Below are positions 50,522 to 59,884 of a DNA stretch of 64,000 nucleotides, in pieces. The DNA comes from Streptomyces marispadix (GTDB lineage: Bacteria > Actinomycetota > Actinomycetes > Streptomycetales > Streptomycetaceae). Below the pieces are notes generated by a model. It ran no database searches and was not told the origin of the DNA. It was given only the letters and a program-made list of their open reading frames with translations. How positions within the stretch are numbered: position 1 is the first letter of the stretch; each line of letters starts with the position of its first letter. The stretch spans positions 1,488,001 through 1,552,000 of the forward strand of contig NZ_JAKWJU010000002.1 in assembly GCF_022524345.1 (NCBI RefSeq), given 5' to 3'. The position numbers were made by a program, and so were the translations under genes.

Positions 50522-51013
50522 GGGATGAGGGCCCCTTCTGTAAGTGCTGGAAGTGCTGGCTGTTTTCGCCGGCTTCTGCCGACTGCCGGGTGGCGCCGGC
50601 TTACACCGGCCGTCCCGGGTGGTTGTGGTTGGCGGAGTCCGCCGGGCGGTCCCGGCGGACGGTACGTCCCGACGTCCCTGCCGCCACCGCGACGGCCCCC
50701 GGATTCCGGCGGCCGGTGACGGTTTTCGCGTATGCCGCGTACGCCGTGCCTTCCTGCCCCCCGCCCTCCGGCATGTCCGGCCGGCCGCTTGTACGCCACG
50801 GCCTTCCGTCCGGCGACGCGACGGGCATACGGCGTCGTACGGGACATCGGCGCAGTCTTTCACTGCCGTCCGTGAAGCGACTCCGGGCCCCCCGGCAGGC
50901 TTGCTGCCGGAGGGCCCGGATCTGGTCTTTCTGGTCTTGCACACTGTCGCCGGAGTCTTCCCCGGGATCCCGCCGGGGCCCCGCCCCCGCGTCTCCCACC
51001 GGAGAGGTCCTGC
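50522..51013. other. 492-bp intergenic region with one strong hairpin
   Basis: Lies between the ahpE start and the DUF3052 end, both on the minus strand. It holds the 17-bp-arm hairpin at 50882-50920; otherwise it is GC-rich without a supported gene. The ahpE promoter should lie in the right-hand 150 bp next to 50521, but no clear hexamers are seen. Confidence 0.4.
50882..50920. terminator. Long hairpin downstream of the DUF3052 gene
   Basis: Arms 50882-50898 (TCCGGGCCCCCCGGCAG) and 50904-50920 pair over 17 positions with a single mismatch and a 5-base loop. Well placed to end the minus-strand DUF3052 transcript. Confidence 0.7.
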
Positions 51014-51454
51014 CTACCGCTTGCCTGTGCGGGCGGCCTTGGGGGTGACGAGACGGCTGCCGCTCCAGTCCTTGCCCGCGTTCACGGTGCTGGTCTGGGC
51101 GAGCCCGGCGGTCTGCGCCGCCTCACCGATCTCGCTCGGCTCGACGTAGCCTTCACGGCCCGTCTTGGGTGTCAGCAGCCAGACCGGAGAACCCGCGTCG
51201 ATCATCGTGGTGGCGTCCACCAGCGCGTCCGTCAGGTCGCCGTCCTCCTCGCGGAACCACAGCATCACGGCGTCGGCCACGTCGTCATGGTCCTCGTCGA
51301 CGAGCTCCGTACCCGTGATGGCCTCGACTCCCTCACGGAGTGCCTGCTCGACGTCGTCGTCGTAGCCGAGCTCCTGGACCACCTGTCCGGGCTGGAAACC
51401 CAGCCTTGCGGCGGGGTTGGTCCGCTCCTCCGCGTGGTCCGCGGTCGCGCTCAC
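51014..51454 (-). CDS. DUF3052 protein
   Basis: 146-residue cytoplasmic acidic protein of the DUF3052 family, found throughout actinobacteria. Typical block: AARLGFQPGQVVQELGYDDDVEQALREGVEAITGTELVDEDHDDVADAVMLWFREEDGDLTDALVDATTMIDAGSPVWLLTPKTGREGYVEPSEIGEAAQTAGL. The C-terminal tail is basic (TPKAARTGKR). No catalytic motif is known or seen. It is commonly encoded divergently from the pyruvate dehydrogenase gene aceE, as here, so a regulatory link to central metabolism is possible. The GTG at 51454 was chosen because AGGAGG lies 6 bases upstream. Confidence 0.92.
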   Translation of the reverse strand: MSATADHAEERTNPAARLGFQPGQVVQELGYDDDVEQALREGVEAITGTELVDEDHDDVADAVMLWFREEDGDLTDALVDATTMIDAGSPVWLLTPKTGREGYVEPSEIGEAAQTAGLAQTSTVNAGKDWSGSRLVTPKAARTGKR

Positions 51455-51861
51455 GGATTGCCTCCTGTCTCTTGCTGAAATCTGCCTTTGCCCCGCGCGC
51501 ACGCGAGGCAATGGCCGTAGTCCACACGGGGAGGGCGGATCGCGCAAGTACCCGGCCATCCATCCCGCCCAAACGTTGACGTGTCGTCCCACAATGCCCG
51601 ATGAGCAGTGATTCACGCCACAAGAGGCGAGTGGAAATGCGCCGGTTCCGCCCCTTCCGTACGGAGTGGATCGACGGCCGCACGGCACCCTCACGGCGGG
51701 CGTAGGGTGGCAATTCGGCCGCCCCGTTTGACCCTCCTTTTCGAGGCGTTGTGAGCCCGAGCCGGGTTACCCCGCAGTAGAGGTGACGCGGACGCAGCGG
51801 CGGTACACGATGGAGGCGGCGCGACACCATGCATACCGATTACGAACAGCGAAGGAACAGC
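51455..51861. other. 407-bp divergent promoter region of DUF3052 and aceE
   Basis: No gene is supported. Candidate promoter pieces include TTGACG near 51577 and TTTGACC near 51728, but neither has a well-spaced TAnnnT partner. Two in-frame ATG codons lie before the chosen aceE start. Confidence 0.35.
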
Positions 51862-54609
51862 GTGGCTTCCGGATCCGATCGCAACCCGATCATCATTGGC
51901 GGCCTTCCCAGCCAGGTCCCGGACTTCGATCCCGAGGAGACCCAGGAATGGCTCGACTCGCTCGACGCCGCCGTCGACGAGCGCGGCCGGGGACGGGCCC
52001 GCTATCTCATGCTGAGGCTCATCGAGCGGGCACGCGAGAAGCGCGTCGCCGTCCCGGAGATGCGCAGCACGGACTACGTCAACACCATCGCCACGCGCGA
52101 CGAGCCCTTCTTCCCCGGTAACGAGGAGATCGAGCGCAAGGTCCTCAACGCGACCCGCTGGAACGCCGCGGTGATGGTCTCCCGTGCGCAGCGTCCTGGC
52201 ATCGGGGTCGGCGGGCACATCGCCACCTTCGCCTCCTCCGCCTCGCTCTACGACGTCGGCTTCAACCACTTCTTCCGCGGCAAGGACGAGGGCGACGGCG
52301 GCGACCAGGTCTTCTTCCAGGGCCATGCCTCCCCCGGCATCTATGCGCGTGCGTTCCTGCTCGACCGGCTCTCCGAGGCCCAGCTCGACGGCTTCCGGCA
52401 GGAGAAGAGCAAGGCTCCCGACGGGCTCTCCAGCTATCCGCACCCGCGCTCGATGCCGGACTTCTGGGAGTTCCCCACGGTGTCGATGGGGCTGGGACCG
52501 ATCGGCGCGATCTATCAGGCGAGGATCAACCGCTACATGGAGGCGCGCGGCATCGCCGACACCTCCAAGTCGCATGTGTGGGCCTTCCTCGGCGACGGCG
52601 AGATGGACGAGCCGGAGTCGCTGGGGCAGCTCTCGCTGGCGGCACGCGAGGGACTGGACAACCTCACCTTCGTGATCAACTGCAACCTCCAGCGGCTCGA
52701 CGGCCCCGTGCGCGGCAACGGGAAGATCATCCAGGAGCTGGAGTCGTACTTCCGCGGCGCCGGATGGAACGTGATCAAGCTGGTCTGGGACCGCTCCTGG
52801 GACCCGCTGCTCGCGCAGGACCGCGACGGCGTGCTGGTCAACAAGCTCAACACCACGCCGGACGGCCAGTTCCAGACGTACGCCACCGAGAGCGGCGCCT
52901 ACATCCGCGACCACTTCTTCGGCGGCGACCAGCGGCTGCGGGCGATGGCCGAGAACATGACCGACGACCAGCTTCTGCACCTGGGACGCGGCGGCCACGA
53001 CCACCGCAAGGTGTATGCGGCGTACAAGGCGGCCAAGGAGCACCAGGGCCAGCCCACGGTGATCCTCGCGCAGACGATCAAGGGCTGGACGCTCGGGCCC
53101 AACTTCGAAGGCCGCAACGCCACGCACCAGATGAAGAAGCTCACGATCGACGACTTGAAGGGCTTCCGCGACCGGCTGCGTCTGCCGATCCCCGACAAGG
53201 AGCTGGAGTCGGGCGCTCCGCCCTACTACCACCCGGGGCGGGACTCGGAAGAGATCCAGTACATGCACGACCGCCGCAAGGAGCTGGGCGGCTATGTGCC
53301 GACGCGCGTGAACCGCTCGAAGCCGTTGAAGCTTCCCGGTGAAAAGGCCTACGCAGCGGTCAAGAAGGGCTCCGGGCAGCAGCAGATCGCCACGACCATG
53401 GCCTTCGTACGGCTGCTGAAGGACCTGATGCGGGACAAGGAGATCGGCAAGCGGTTCGTGCCGATCGCGCCCGACGAGTACCGCACCTTCGGAATGGACT
53501 CCTTCTTCCCGTCGGCCAAGATCTACAACCCGCTGGGGCAGACCTACGAGTCCGTCGACCGCGAACTCCTGCTCGCCTACAAGGAGTCGCCCGCCGGGCA
53601 GATGCTGCACGACGGCATCACCGAGGCCGGCTGCACGGCGGCGGCGACCGCCGCGGGCTCGGCCTACGCCACGCACGGCGAGCCGCTGATCCCGATCTAC
53701 GTCTTCTACTCGATGTTCGGCTTCCAGCGCACCGGCGACCAGTTCTGGCAGATGGCCGACCAGATGTCGCGTGGCTTCGTACTCGGGGCGACCGCGGGCC
53801 GAACGACCCTTACCGGTGAGGGACTTCAGCACGCGGACGGCCACTCGCAGCTTCTCGCGTCGACCAACCCCGCGGCGGTCTCCTACGACCCGGCCTTCGG
53901 CTACGAGATCGCGCACATCGTCAAGGACGGTCTTCAGCGGATGTACGGCTCCACGCCGGAGCACCCGCAGGGTGAGGACGTCTTCTACTACCTCACCGTC
54001 TACAACGAGCCGATCCGCCAGCCCGCGGAGCCGGAGAACGTGGACGCCGAAGGCATCGTCCGCGGTCTCTACCGCTACTGCATCGGCGAGAAGGGGACCA
54101 TCCCCGCGCAGATCCTCGCCTCCGGTGTGGCCATGCCCTGGGCACTGGAGGCTCAGAAGATCCTGGCCGAGGAGTGGAACGTCAAGGCCGATGTGTGGTC
54201 CGCGACTTCGTGGAACGAACTGCGCCGCGAAGCTGTGGACGCCGAGGAGCACAACCTCCTCCACCCCGAGGAGGAGCAGCGCGTCCCCTATGTCACGCGC
54301 AAGCTCCAGAACGCGGACGGCCCGAAGGTGGCCGTCTCCGACTGGATGCGCTCCGTGCCCGACCAGATCGCCCGCTGGGTGCCCGGCACCTACCAGTCGC
54401 TCGGAGCCGACGGCTTCGGCTTCGCCGACACCCGGGGAGCGGCCAGGCGCTTCTTCCACATCGACGCTCAGTCGATCGTGCTGGCCGTACTCACGGAGCT
54501 GGCTCGGGAGGGGAAGATCGACCGCTCGGCGCTGAAACAGGCCCTCGACCGCTACCAGTTGCTGAATGTGGCGGCGGCGGACCCGGGCGCGGCGGGCGGC
54601 GACGCGTAG
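51862..54609 (+). CDS. aceE: Pyruvate dehydrogenase E1 component, homodimeric type
   Basis: 915-residue thiamine-diphosphate enzyme that decarboxylates pyruvate and acetylates the lipoyl arm of E2 in the pyruvate dehydrogenase complex. The single-chain (alpha2) type is identified by [25 protein letters not shown] and the ThDP motif [32 protein letters not shown] (GDG...NN-like, near 232-262). Other marks are [21 protein letters not shown] histidines ([16 protein letters not shown]) and [11 protein letters not shown]. The GTG at 51862 ([14 protein letters not shown], with GAAGGA 6 bases upstream) was preferred to the ATG 11 codons upstream. The E2 and E3 genes are not in the window. A 12-bp palindromic terminator follows. 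Confidence 0.96.
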   Translation: MASGSDRNPIIIGGLPSQVPDFDPEETQEWLDSLDAAVDERGRGRARYLMLRLIERAREKRVAVPEMRSTDYVNTIATRDEPFFPGNEEIERKVLNATRWNAAVMVSRAQRPGIGVGGHIATFASSASLYDVGFNHFFRGKDEGDGGDQVFFQGHASPGIYARAFLLDRLSEAQLDGFRQEKSKAPDGLSSYPHPRSMPDFWEFPTVSMGLGPIGAIYQARINRYMEARGIADTSKSHVWAFLGDGEMDEPESLGQLSLAAREGLDNLTFVINCNLQRLDGPVRGNGKIIQELESYFRGAGWNVIKLVWDRSWDPLLAQDRDGVLVNKLNTTPDGQFQTYATESGAYIRDHFFGGDQRLRAMAENMTDDQLLHLGRGGHDHRKVYAAYKAAKEHQGQPTVILAQTIKGWTLGPNFEGRNATHQMKKLTIDDLKGFRDRLRLPIPDKELESGAPPYYHPGRDSEEIQYMHDRRKELGGYVPTRVNRSKPLKLPGEKAYAAVKKGSGQQQIATTMAFVRLLKDLMRDKEIGKRFVPIAPDEYRTFGMDSFFPSAKIYNPLGQTYESVDRELLLAYKESPAGQMLHDGITEAGCTAAATAAGSAYATHGEPLIPIYVFYSMFGFQRTGDQFWQMADQMSRGFVLGATAGRTTLTGEGLQHADGHSQLLASTNPAAVSYDPAFGYEIAHIVKDGLQRMYGSTPEHPQGEDVFYYLTVYNEPIRQPAEPENVDAEGIVRGLYRYCIGEKGTIPAQILASGVAMPWALEAQKILAEEWNVKADVWSATSWNELRREAVDAEEHNLLHPEEEQRVPYVTRKLQNADGPKVAVSDWMRSVPDQIARWVPGTYQSLGADGFGFADTRGAARRFFHIDAQSIVLAVLTELAREGKIDRSALKQALDRYQLLNVAAADPGAAGGDA

Positions 54610-54681
54610 CCCACGACCGGCGAAGGGACTCCCCCGGAGCTCCCTTCGCGGCGACGGACTCGGCGGCCTGAGCAGGACATC

Positions 54682-54718
54682 CGGCGGTGCGGTGCGGAAC
54701 TTCCGTACCGCACCGCCG
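54682..54718. terminator. Palindromic terminator after aceE
   Basis: CGGCGGTGCGGT (54682-54693) and ACCGCACCGCCG (54707-54718) pair perfectly, and most of the loop (GGAA/TTCC) pairs too, giving a near-continuous palindrome. It lies between the convergent aceE and I36 genes and should serve both. Confidence 0.75.
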
Positions 54719-54776
54719 AGTTGTGCCGGGCCGACGCTCCGGGCCCGGCGGGTCGGCAGCCGACTGCCTTCGGCCC

Positions 54777-55265
54777 TCATCGCTCCCACACCTTGAACGC
54801 CCGCACCCTGTACGCGCCTTCGGGCGTCCATGAGCCGGAGGGATGGGTGTGGAACTCGGCCGTCTCCGCGCACTCGCCGCTCTCGTAGACCGTGACGGGA
54901 CGGCCCGTGCGGTTGCCGAACGACCTCGCGCCCGCGCCGTCCGGGAGCCGAAGGCAGCGGCCCGGGGTCAACCGGGCCCGTTCATACACATGGCGCTCGC
55001 CGTGGAAGCCGGGGCGCGGCCACAGACACAGCTCGCCCTGCGCGCAGTCGCCCGGCTTCGGGCCGGCTGCCGCCGCCGTGGAAGGCGACGCGAGGTGCAC
55101 CACCGCCAACACCCCTGACACCAGGGCGAGTACGGCACCTCGCGCCGCACCCCGCAGGAGGCCGCCCGGCAGCGGGCCCCGCGTCATACGGCTCGTAGGG
55201 CGACGCCCCCGGAGAGGCCTGCGGCGCTCCGGCCCCTGCGCCGCTCGGCCGTGCCGTCCGTACAT
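54777..55265 (-). CDS. Secreted peptidase inhibitor I36-like (crystallin-fold) protein
   Basis: 162-residue exported protein. A long Arg-rich head precedes the hydrophobic signal core (GAARGAVLALVSGVLAVVHLASPSTAAAAG, about 38-68). The mature domain of about 95 residues has the I36/beta-gamma-crystallin pattern: CAQGELCLWPRPGFHGERHVYE, RCLRLPDGAGARSFGNRTGRPVTVYESGECAETAEFHTHPSGSW. Four cysteines are spaced for two disulfides. It resembles the Streptomyces metalloprotease inhibitor fold, but target binding cannot be judged. The ATG at 55265 was chosen because GGGGGAA lies at proper distance; an internal ATG at 55187 lacks a ribosome site. Confidence 0.82.
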   Translation of the reverse strand: MYGRHGRAAQGPERRRPLRGRRPTSRMTRGPLPGGLLRGAARGAVLALVSGVLAVVHLASPSTAAAAGPKPGDCAQGELCLWPRPGFHGERHVYERARLTPGRCLRLPDGAGARSFGNRTGRPVTVYESGECAETAEFHTHPSGSWTPEGAYRVRAFKVWER

Positions 55266-55630
55266 GCTGATCACTTCCCCCGTGTCCGGCCGGGCCCCGC
55301 GCCCGGCGTCGTGACCAGCATGTACGCGCCTTCAGACGAGACCAAGGGAGATCGGCCCGATTCACCGGGAGAGGTGGCGGGGTTATCCACAAGCGCCGCA
55401 CCGCCCACAAGTAGAGGGCGGCACCGCGGACTTCGGAGTGCGGACACACTTCGGATGCGAACCCCGGCTGCGGACCTGCTGCGGACCTGCTGCGGACAAC
55501 CTAGGAAGCGGACACACTTCGGGGGCGGACAGGCCGTGCCCGTCCGCCCCCGGTTCACTGCTGCCGCAACGGCCGCGACCGCCGCAGCACCGTCACACGC
55601 ACACCGTCACACGTTCTCCGTCACGCTCCG
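55266..55630. other. Intergenic region with 15-bp direct repeats
   Basis: GCGGACACACTTCGG occurs at 55440-55454 and 55508-55522, and CTGCGGACCTG is tandemly repeated near 55469-55490. The gap lies between the I36 gene start and the end of the MFS gene. No gene is supported. Confidence 0.45.
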
Positions 55631-57268
55631 TCACACGTGCACCGACGGCCCCGAGGCGCTCTGACCGCGCTTGGTGAAGAAGGCGACCCCGGACGCGAAG
55701 ACCGCCACGGCGCCCGCGCACATGAAGGCCAGCCCCATCCCGGAGATGAAGGAGTCGTGCACGACCTCCTTCATCGCGTCGGCGAGCTGCGCCGGAGTGC
55801 CCGGCGGCGCCGGCGGCGCGACGCCCACCTCCGCCGCGCTCTTGAGCTTGTCCTCCTGACCGGGCGGCAACGGCGGAAGCTTGGCCTCCGCCCACTTGTC
55901 CGGGAGCGCGCTGTCGACGCGGGTGGCCATGACGACCCCGAGTACGGCCGTGCCGAGGCTGCCGCCGACCTGCATCGCCGCCTGCTGTAGCCCGCCGGCG
56001 ACTCCCGAGTGCTCCAGTGGCGCGTTGCCGACGATCACATCGGTCGCCCCGACCATGACGGGCGCGAGGCCGAGACCCAGCAGCGCGAACCACACCGAGG
56101 TGACGACGGCGTCGCTGTCCGCGTCGAGCGTCGACAGGCCGAACATCGCGACCGCTGTGACGATCATGGCCGCCACCAGCGGTCCGCGCGGTCCGACCTT
56201 GGATATCAGCAAGCCCGCAACGGGCGAGGACACGATCATCATCGCCGTCAGCGGCAGCAGCCGTATCCCGCTGTCCACCGGCGACATCCCATGGACGTTC
56301 TGGAGATAGAAGGTCACGAAGAAGAGCCCGCCCATGAAGCCGAAGGCCATGAGCACCATCAGCACGGTGCCTGCCGTGAGCGGGACCGAACGGAACATGC
56401 TCAGCGGAACCAGCGGCTCCTTCGCCCTCGACTCCCACAGGCCGAAGACGAGGAACGCGACGAGCGAGCCGCCGAGGAAGGCGAGCGTGGCGGAGTCGGC
56501 CCAGCCCCAGGAGGGGGCCTTGATCAGCGCCCACACCAGGCAGAACATCGCGCCCGACAGCAGCACGATCCCGGGGACGTCGAACGAGCGGGGCGCTTTC
56601 TCCGCACGGTGGTCGCGGAGGATCACCAGCCCCAGCAGCAGCGCCGCGAGACCGACCGGGATGTTGATGAAGAAGACCGACTCCCAGTTGACCTTCTCCA
56701 CCAGGAGTCCGCCGACGATGGGGCCCGCCGCCGTGGAGGCGCCGATGACCGCGCCCCATACGCCGATGGCGGCGTTCAGCTTCTGCGCGGGGAACGACGC
56801 ACGCAGCAGACCGAGCGCCGCGGGCATCAGCAGTGCCCCGAAGAGGCCCTGAAGCACACGGAAGGTGACGACGAGCGAGACGCTGCCGCCCAGCCCGATC
56901 GCTCCGGAGGCCCCCGCGAAGCCGACGACTCCGACGAGGAAGGTCTGACGGTGACCGAACCTGTCGCCCAGCTTTCCCGCGGTGATCAGGGCGACCGCGA
57001 GCGCGAGCAGATAGCCGTTGGTGATCCACTGGACGTCGGCGAGCGAGGCGCCGAGGTCCTTCTGGATGGCGGGGTTGGCGATCGCGACGATGGTGCCGTC
57101 GAGGGCGACCATGGTGATGCCGATGGCCACCGTGACGAGGGTCAGCCAGGGGTGGCCGCGGACACCCCGGCGAGGCGCGGGGCCGTCGGGCGCACCCGGT
57201 ATGCCTGGTTCACTCGGCCCGGGAGCCTTGGGATTCCGGCCCGAGGACGTGCTGGTCTGGGAGCTCAT
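55631..57268 (-). CDS. MFS drug-efflux transporter, DHA2 (14-helix) family
   Basis: 545-residue EmrB/QacA-type proton-drug antiporter with 14 predicted membrane helices. Motif A is GKLGDRFGHRQ after helix 2, the DHA2 helix-1 pattern is VTVAIGITMVALDGTIVAIANPAI (acidic residue in ALDGT), and motif C-like GAVIGASTAAGPIVGG lies in helix 5. The long extracellular loop before the last helix contains PDKWAEAKLPPLPPGQEDKLKSAAEVGVAPPAPPG. It exports cationic or aromatic toxic compounds. The gene is divergent from a TetR regulator, the classic repressor-efflux pair. The ATG at 57268 has no Shine-Dalgarno sequence and lies just after a promoter, suggesting leaderless translation. Confidence 0.93.
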   Translation of the reverse strand: MSSQTSTSSGRNPKAPGPSEPGIPGAPDGPAPRRGVRGHPWLTLVTVAIGITMVALDGTIVAIANPAIQKDLGASLADVQWITNGYLLALAVALITAGKLGDRFGHRQTFLVGVVGFAGASGAIGLGGSVSLVVTFRVLQGLFGALLMPAALGLLRASFPAQKLNAAIGVWGAVIGASTAAGPIVGGLLVEKVNWESVFFINIPVGLAALLLGLVILRDHRAEKAPRSFDVPGIVLLSGAMFCLVWALIKAPSWGWADSATLAFLGGSLVAFLVFGLWESRAKEPLVPLSMFRSVPLTAGTVLMVLMAFGFMGGLFFVTFYLQNVHGMSPVDSGIRLLPLTAMMIVSSPVAGLLISKVGPRGPLVAAMIVTAVAMFGLSTLDADSDAVVTSVWFALLGLGLAPVMVGATDVIVGNAPLEHSGVAGGLQQAAMQVGGSLGTAVLGVVMATRVDSALPDKWAEAKLPPLPPGQEDKLKSAAEVGVAPPAPPGTPAQLADAMKEVVHDSFISGMGLAFMCAGAVAVFASGVAFFTKRGQSASGPSVHV

Positions 57269-57275
57269 GGACGCG

Positions 57276-57305
57276 AGGCTAGTGACAGTCGCTGACAGTT
57301 GACAA
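57276..57305 (-). promoter_or_regulatory. Promoter and candidate TetR operator of the efflux gene
   Basis: On the minus strand TTGTCA (57305-57300), an 18-bp spacer and TAGCCT (57281-57276) form a sigma-70-type promoter whose start point would fall at about the ATG of the transporter gene. The spacer holds two direct CTGTCA copies, ACTGTCAGCGACTGTCA, a likely binding site for the adjacent TetR-family repressor. Confidence 0.6.
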
Positions 57306-57525
57306 ACAAAAACATTCGTCGGTAGATGTCAGACCGCTCACACTCAGGCACAGCCCGGCAGATGTCTCAACTCCCCGTTCCCGCGCGGCCGGTAAGGCGT
57401 ACGCCGCGGAACCGGGGGCTCCGTCGAGGACCGGGCGAACCCGCGGATCGGGCGGCGGACTCGGCCGGTCCGCGTACCCTCCTGCGCGTGGACGAGCTAC
57501 GCGAACGAACAGGGAGGTGGCCGAA

Positions 57526-58158
57526 GTGACCGGTCTGCGTGAGCGGAAGAAGCAGCGCACCCGGGACGCACTCGTGCGTGCCGCCCATGAACTCTTCGTG
57601 GAGAAGGGGTACGAGGAGACCACCGTCGACGAGATCGTGGCCGCCGTCGACGTCTCCCAGCGCACCTTCTTCCGGTACTTCTCCAGCAAGGAGGAGGTGG
57701 CCCTCTCCCTCCAGATGCTCGTCTCGGAGCGCTACGTCGAGGCCGTACGCAGGCAGCCGCCCGGTGGATCACCGGTGGAGGTGCTGCGTACGACGCTCGA
57801 CGAGACGTGGGAGAGCATCGGCGAGGCCATCGAGGAGATCGTGCCCCTGCCGCTGTACATGCGGATGTGGCAGATCACCGAGACCACTCCCGCGCTGCTC
57901 GCCGTCCAGTTGCGGCACGCGGCGGAGACGGAGGAGGGGCTCGCCGCGGAGATCGCCCGGCGTGAAGGGGTGGACCCCGACTCCGATCCCAGGCCGCGGG
58001 TGCTGGTGGCCGCGTTCTCGGGTGTGATGCGGGCGGCGTTCCGCTCCTGGAGTTCCGGAGGGGACATCACCGTCACCGCGGCCCAGCACGCGGTCGAGTC
58101 GTATGTGGACACGCTGGGTCCCGCGCTCTCCGACGACTGGGGCGAGCCCGGGAGGTGA
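57526..58158 (+). CDS. TetR-family transcriptional repressor
   Basis: 210-residue regulator. The TetR_N helix-turn-helix is at about 8-54: RERKKQRTRDALVRAAHELFVEKGYEETTVDEIVAAVDVSQRTFFRYFSSKEEV, with the recognition helix VSQRTFFRYF. The remaining helices form the ligand and dimer domain (PLPLYMRMWQITETTPALLAVQLRHAAETEEGLAAEIARREGVD is typical of the MftR-like/TetR_C group). The GTG at 57526 was chosen with AGGGAGG 8 bases upstream; the GTG at 57517 lies within that site. It is divergent from the DHA2 efflux gene and most likely represses it until a drug binds. Confidence 0.93.
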   Translation: MTGLRERKKQRTRDALVRAAHELFVEKGYEETTVDEIVAAVDVSQRTFFRYFSSKEEVALSLQMLVSERYVEAVRRQPPGGSPVEVLRTTLDETWESIGEAIEEIVPLPLYMRMWQITETTPALLAVQLRHAAETEEGLAAEIARREGVDPDSDPRPRVLVAAFSGVMRAAFRSWSSGGDITVTAAQHAVESYVDTLGPALSDDWGEPGR

Positions 58159-58451
58159 CGAGGGCCGCAGGGGAGGCGGCCGCCCCCTGGCCGCTGCTTT
58201 CGGCGGCGGCTTCAGCCCGGGGACCCCGGTCGCGGTCGGCGGCCGGCACATCAACTTCGGCCAATCCCCCAGGACTTCGGCCACGCCCTCCGGCCTGCGC
58301 CGACTCCTCCGCGTACGCGGGAACCCCTGACGACCGGCCAAACGTGCGTACGCTTCGAGGCGTCGTGGCTGACCCGATCAGGCACCGTGAAACGTGAGAT
58401 GGGTCACGGCGGGCACGAGCACTCTGCCGTGTCTCCTAGGGTTGCTGCCCA

Positions 58452-59696
58452 GTGACTTCCTTCCCGGCCCTCAGCAACCCCCTGTCCGGAACAGGTCTCC
58501 CGTCCGCGGGAGCCCCGGGCACGGCCTTCTGGCGCACGATGCTCGCGCTGGCGGTGGTGCTGGTCCTGCTGGCGACCACGGGCTGGACGGCGATCCGCGA
58601 GCACGACGGCACACCCGGCCCCTATGCCGCGGCCGTCGGAGCGTGGGCGAAGGACTCCGTCGCGGGCCGCCGTCTGCCCGGACCGCACGAGGCCCCCGGC
58701 ACCGTCGCCCGTTTCTTCCGCTCGCTCGGCGAGAAACAGCAGCGGCGCCTGGCCGACCGGCACCCGCTCGTCGTGGGAAACCTGGGCGGCGCCCCGACCG
58801 CCCTGCGCTACCGCGCCAACCACAAGGCGCTGGCCGAGGCACGCGACGTGGAACGCGAGCGCATGCGGGACCAGCGGCTCACCGAAGAGGGGCGGCAGAA
58901 CGCCGGCCGCCGCATGCACCGGTTCGCCTCGATGCTCGAACCGGGGCGGCACATCCTCGCGTTCGATCCGACCGGGCCGGGCCGCGCCGCCGAGGTCTTC
59001 GGCGATCTGGACCGGGCGCAGCGGGTGTCCGTCGTCGTCCCCGGCGTCGACACGGACCTGCTGACCTTCGAGAAGTCCGACCGCCCCTACTCCGCACCCG
59101 CCGGAATGGCCCGCGCCCTACAGCAGCGGCAGCGCGCCGCCGCGCCCCGCACCAGCACGGCGACCGTCGCATGGGCGGACTACACCGCGCCGACGGGCCT
59201 CGGCGTCGACGCCGCCTCCGGCAACCTCGCGGCCGAAGGAGCCGAGCGGCTGGGCGACTTCGTACAGGGGCTGCACGCACCGCACATCGCTCTCTTCTGC
59301 CACAGCTACGGCTCCGTGGTCTGCGGTGACGCGGCCGACGACCTTCCGGACCGCGTCACCGACATCGCCGTCTCCGGAAGCCCGGGGATGCGCGTCGACC
59401 ATGCCGGCGACCTGGGAACCGACGCCAACATCTGGGCCGTACGCGACGAGGACGACTGGATCGCGGACGTGCCGCACATGGAGGTCGGCGGACTCGGTCA
59501 CGGCGCCGACCCCGTCTCCCCCGGGTTCGGCGCGCGGCGGCTGTCCGCGGACGGCGCTCTCGGGCACACCGGCTACTACGTGCCGGGCACCGGGAGCCTC
59601 GACAACTTCGCCGGTATCGCGACCGGTTCGTACTCCACGGTGAGCTGTGCGACCAGCGACCCGGGCTGTGTGGGGCACCCGGCCAGGACGCTCTAG
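58452..59696 (+). CDS. DUF1023 alpha/beta hydrolase, membrane-anchored
   Basis: 414-residue predicted extracytoplasmic hydrolase. One N-terminal membrane anchor (about 27-48) is followed by a helical region and the DUF1023 alpha/beta-hydrolase fold. The nucleophile Ser285 lies in FCHSYGSVV (the usual GHSYGS has Cys in place of the first Gly). The preceding strand is VSVVVPGVDTDLLTFE and the C-terminal His is probably in LGHTGYYVPG. Four cysteines in the last 30 residues and the elbow may pair. The substrate is unknown; it resembles secreted lipase/esterase-like proteins. The GTG follows a weak GGG element. A paralogue begins at 63414. Confidence 0.86.
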   Translation: MTSFPALSNPLSGTGLPSAGAPGTAFWRTMLALAVVLVLLATTGWTAIREHDGTPGPYAAAVGAWAKDSVAGRRLPGPHEAPGTVARFFRSLGEKQQRRLADRHPLVVGNLGGAPTALRYRANHKALAEARDVERERMRDQRLTEEGRQNAGRRMHRFASMLEPGRHILAFDPTGPGRAAEVFGDLDRAQRVSVVVPGVDTDLLTFEKSDRPYSAPAGMARALQQRQRAAAPRTSTATVAWADYTAPTGLGVDAASGNLAAEGAERLGDFVQGLHAPHIALFCHSYGSVVCGDAADDLPDRVTDIAVSGSPGMRVDHAGDLGTDANIWAVRDEDDWIADVPHMEVGGLGHGADPVSPGFGARRLSADGALGHTGYYVPGTGSLDNFAGIATGSYSTVSCATSDPGCVGHPARTL

Positions 59697-59884
59697 CCGT
59701 ACGCCGGGACGAGAACGGCGCCCGGCGGCTGCCGGTCGCGACCCCTCCCGGAGCGCTCGGCACCACACGGCGCACAAGGCCGTGACCAGCGCACGTGCAC
59801 GCATATGCCCGGTAAAGGCGGCCAATTACGCGCGTAGCGTCGAGGAGGGGGACGAGCGGGCGGCTCGCGCTTACGATGGGCCGC

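Noticed and set aside
51691-54873. A 1060-codon open frame antisense to aceE
   Set aside because: It mirrors the codon structure of aceE on the opposite strand, has no family motif, ribosome site or signal, and is expected in high-GC DNA.
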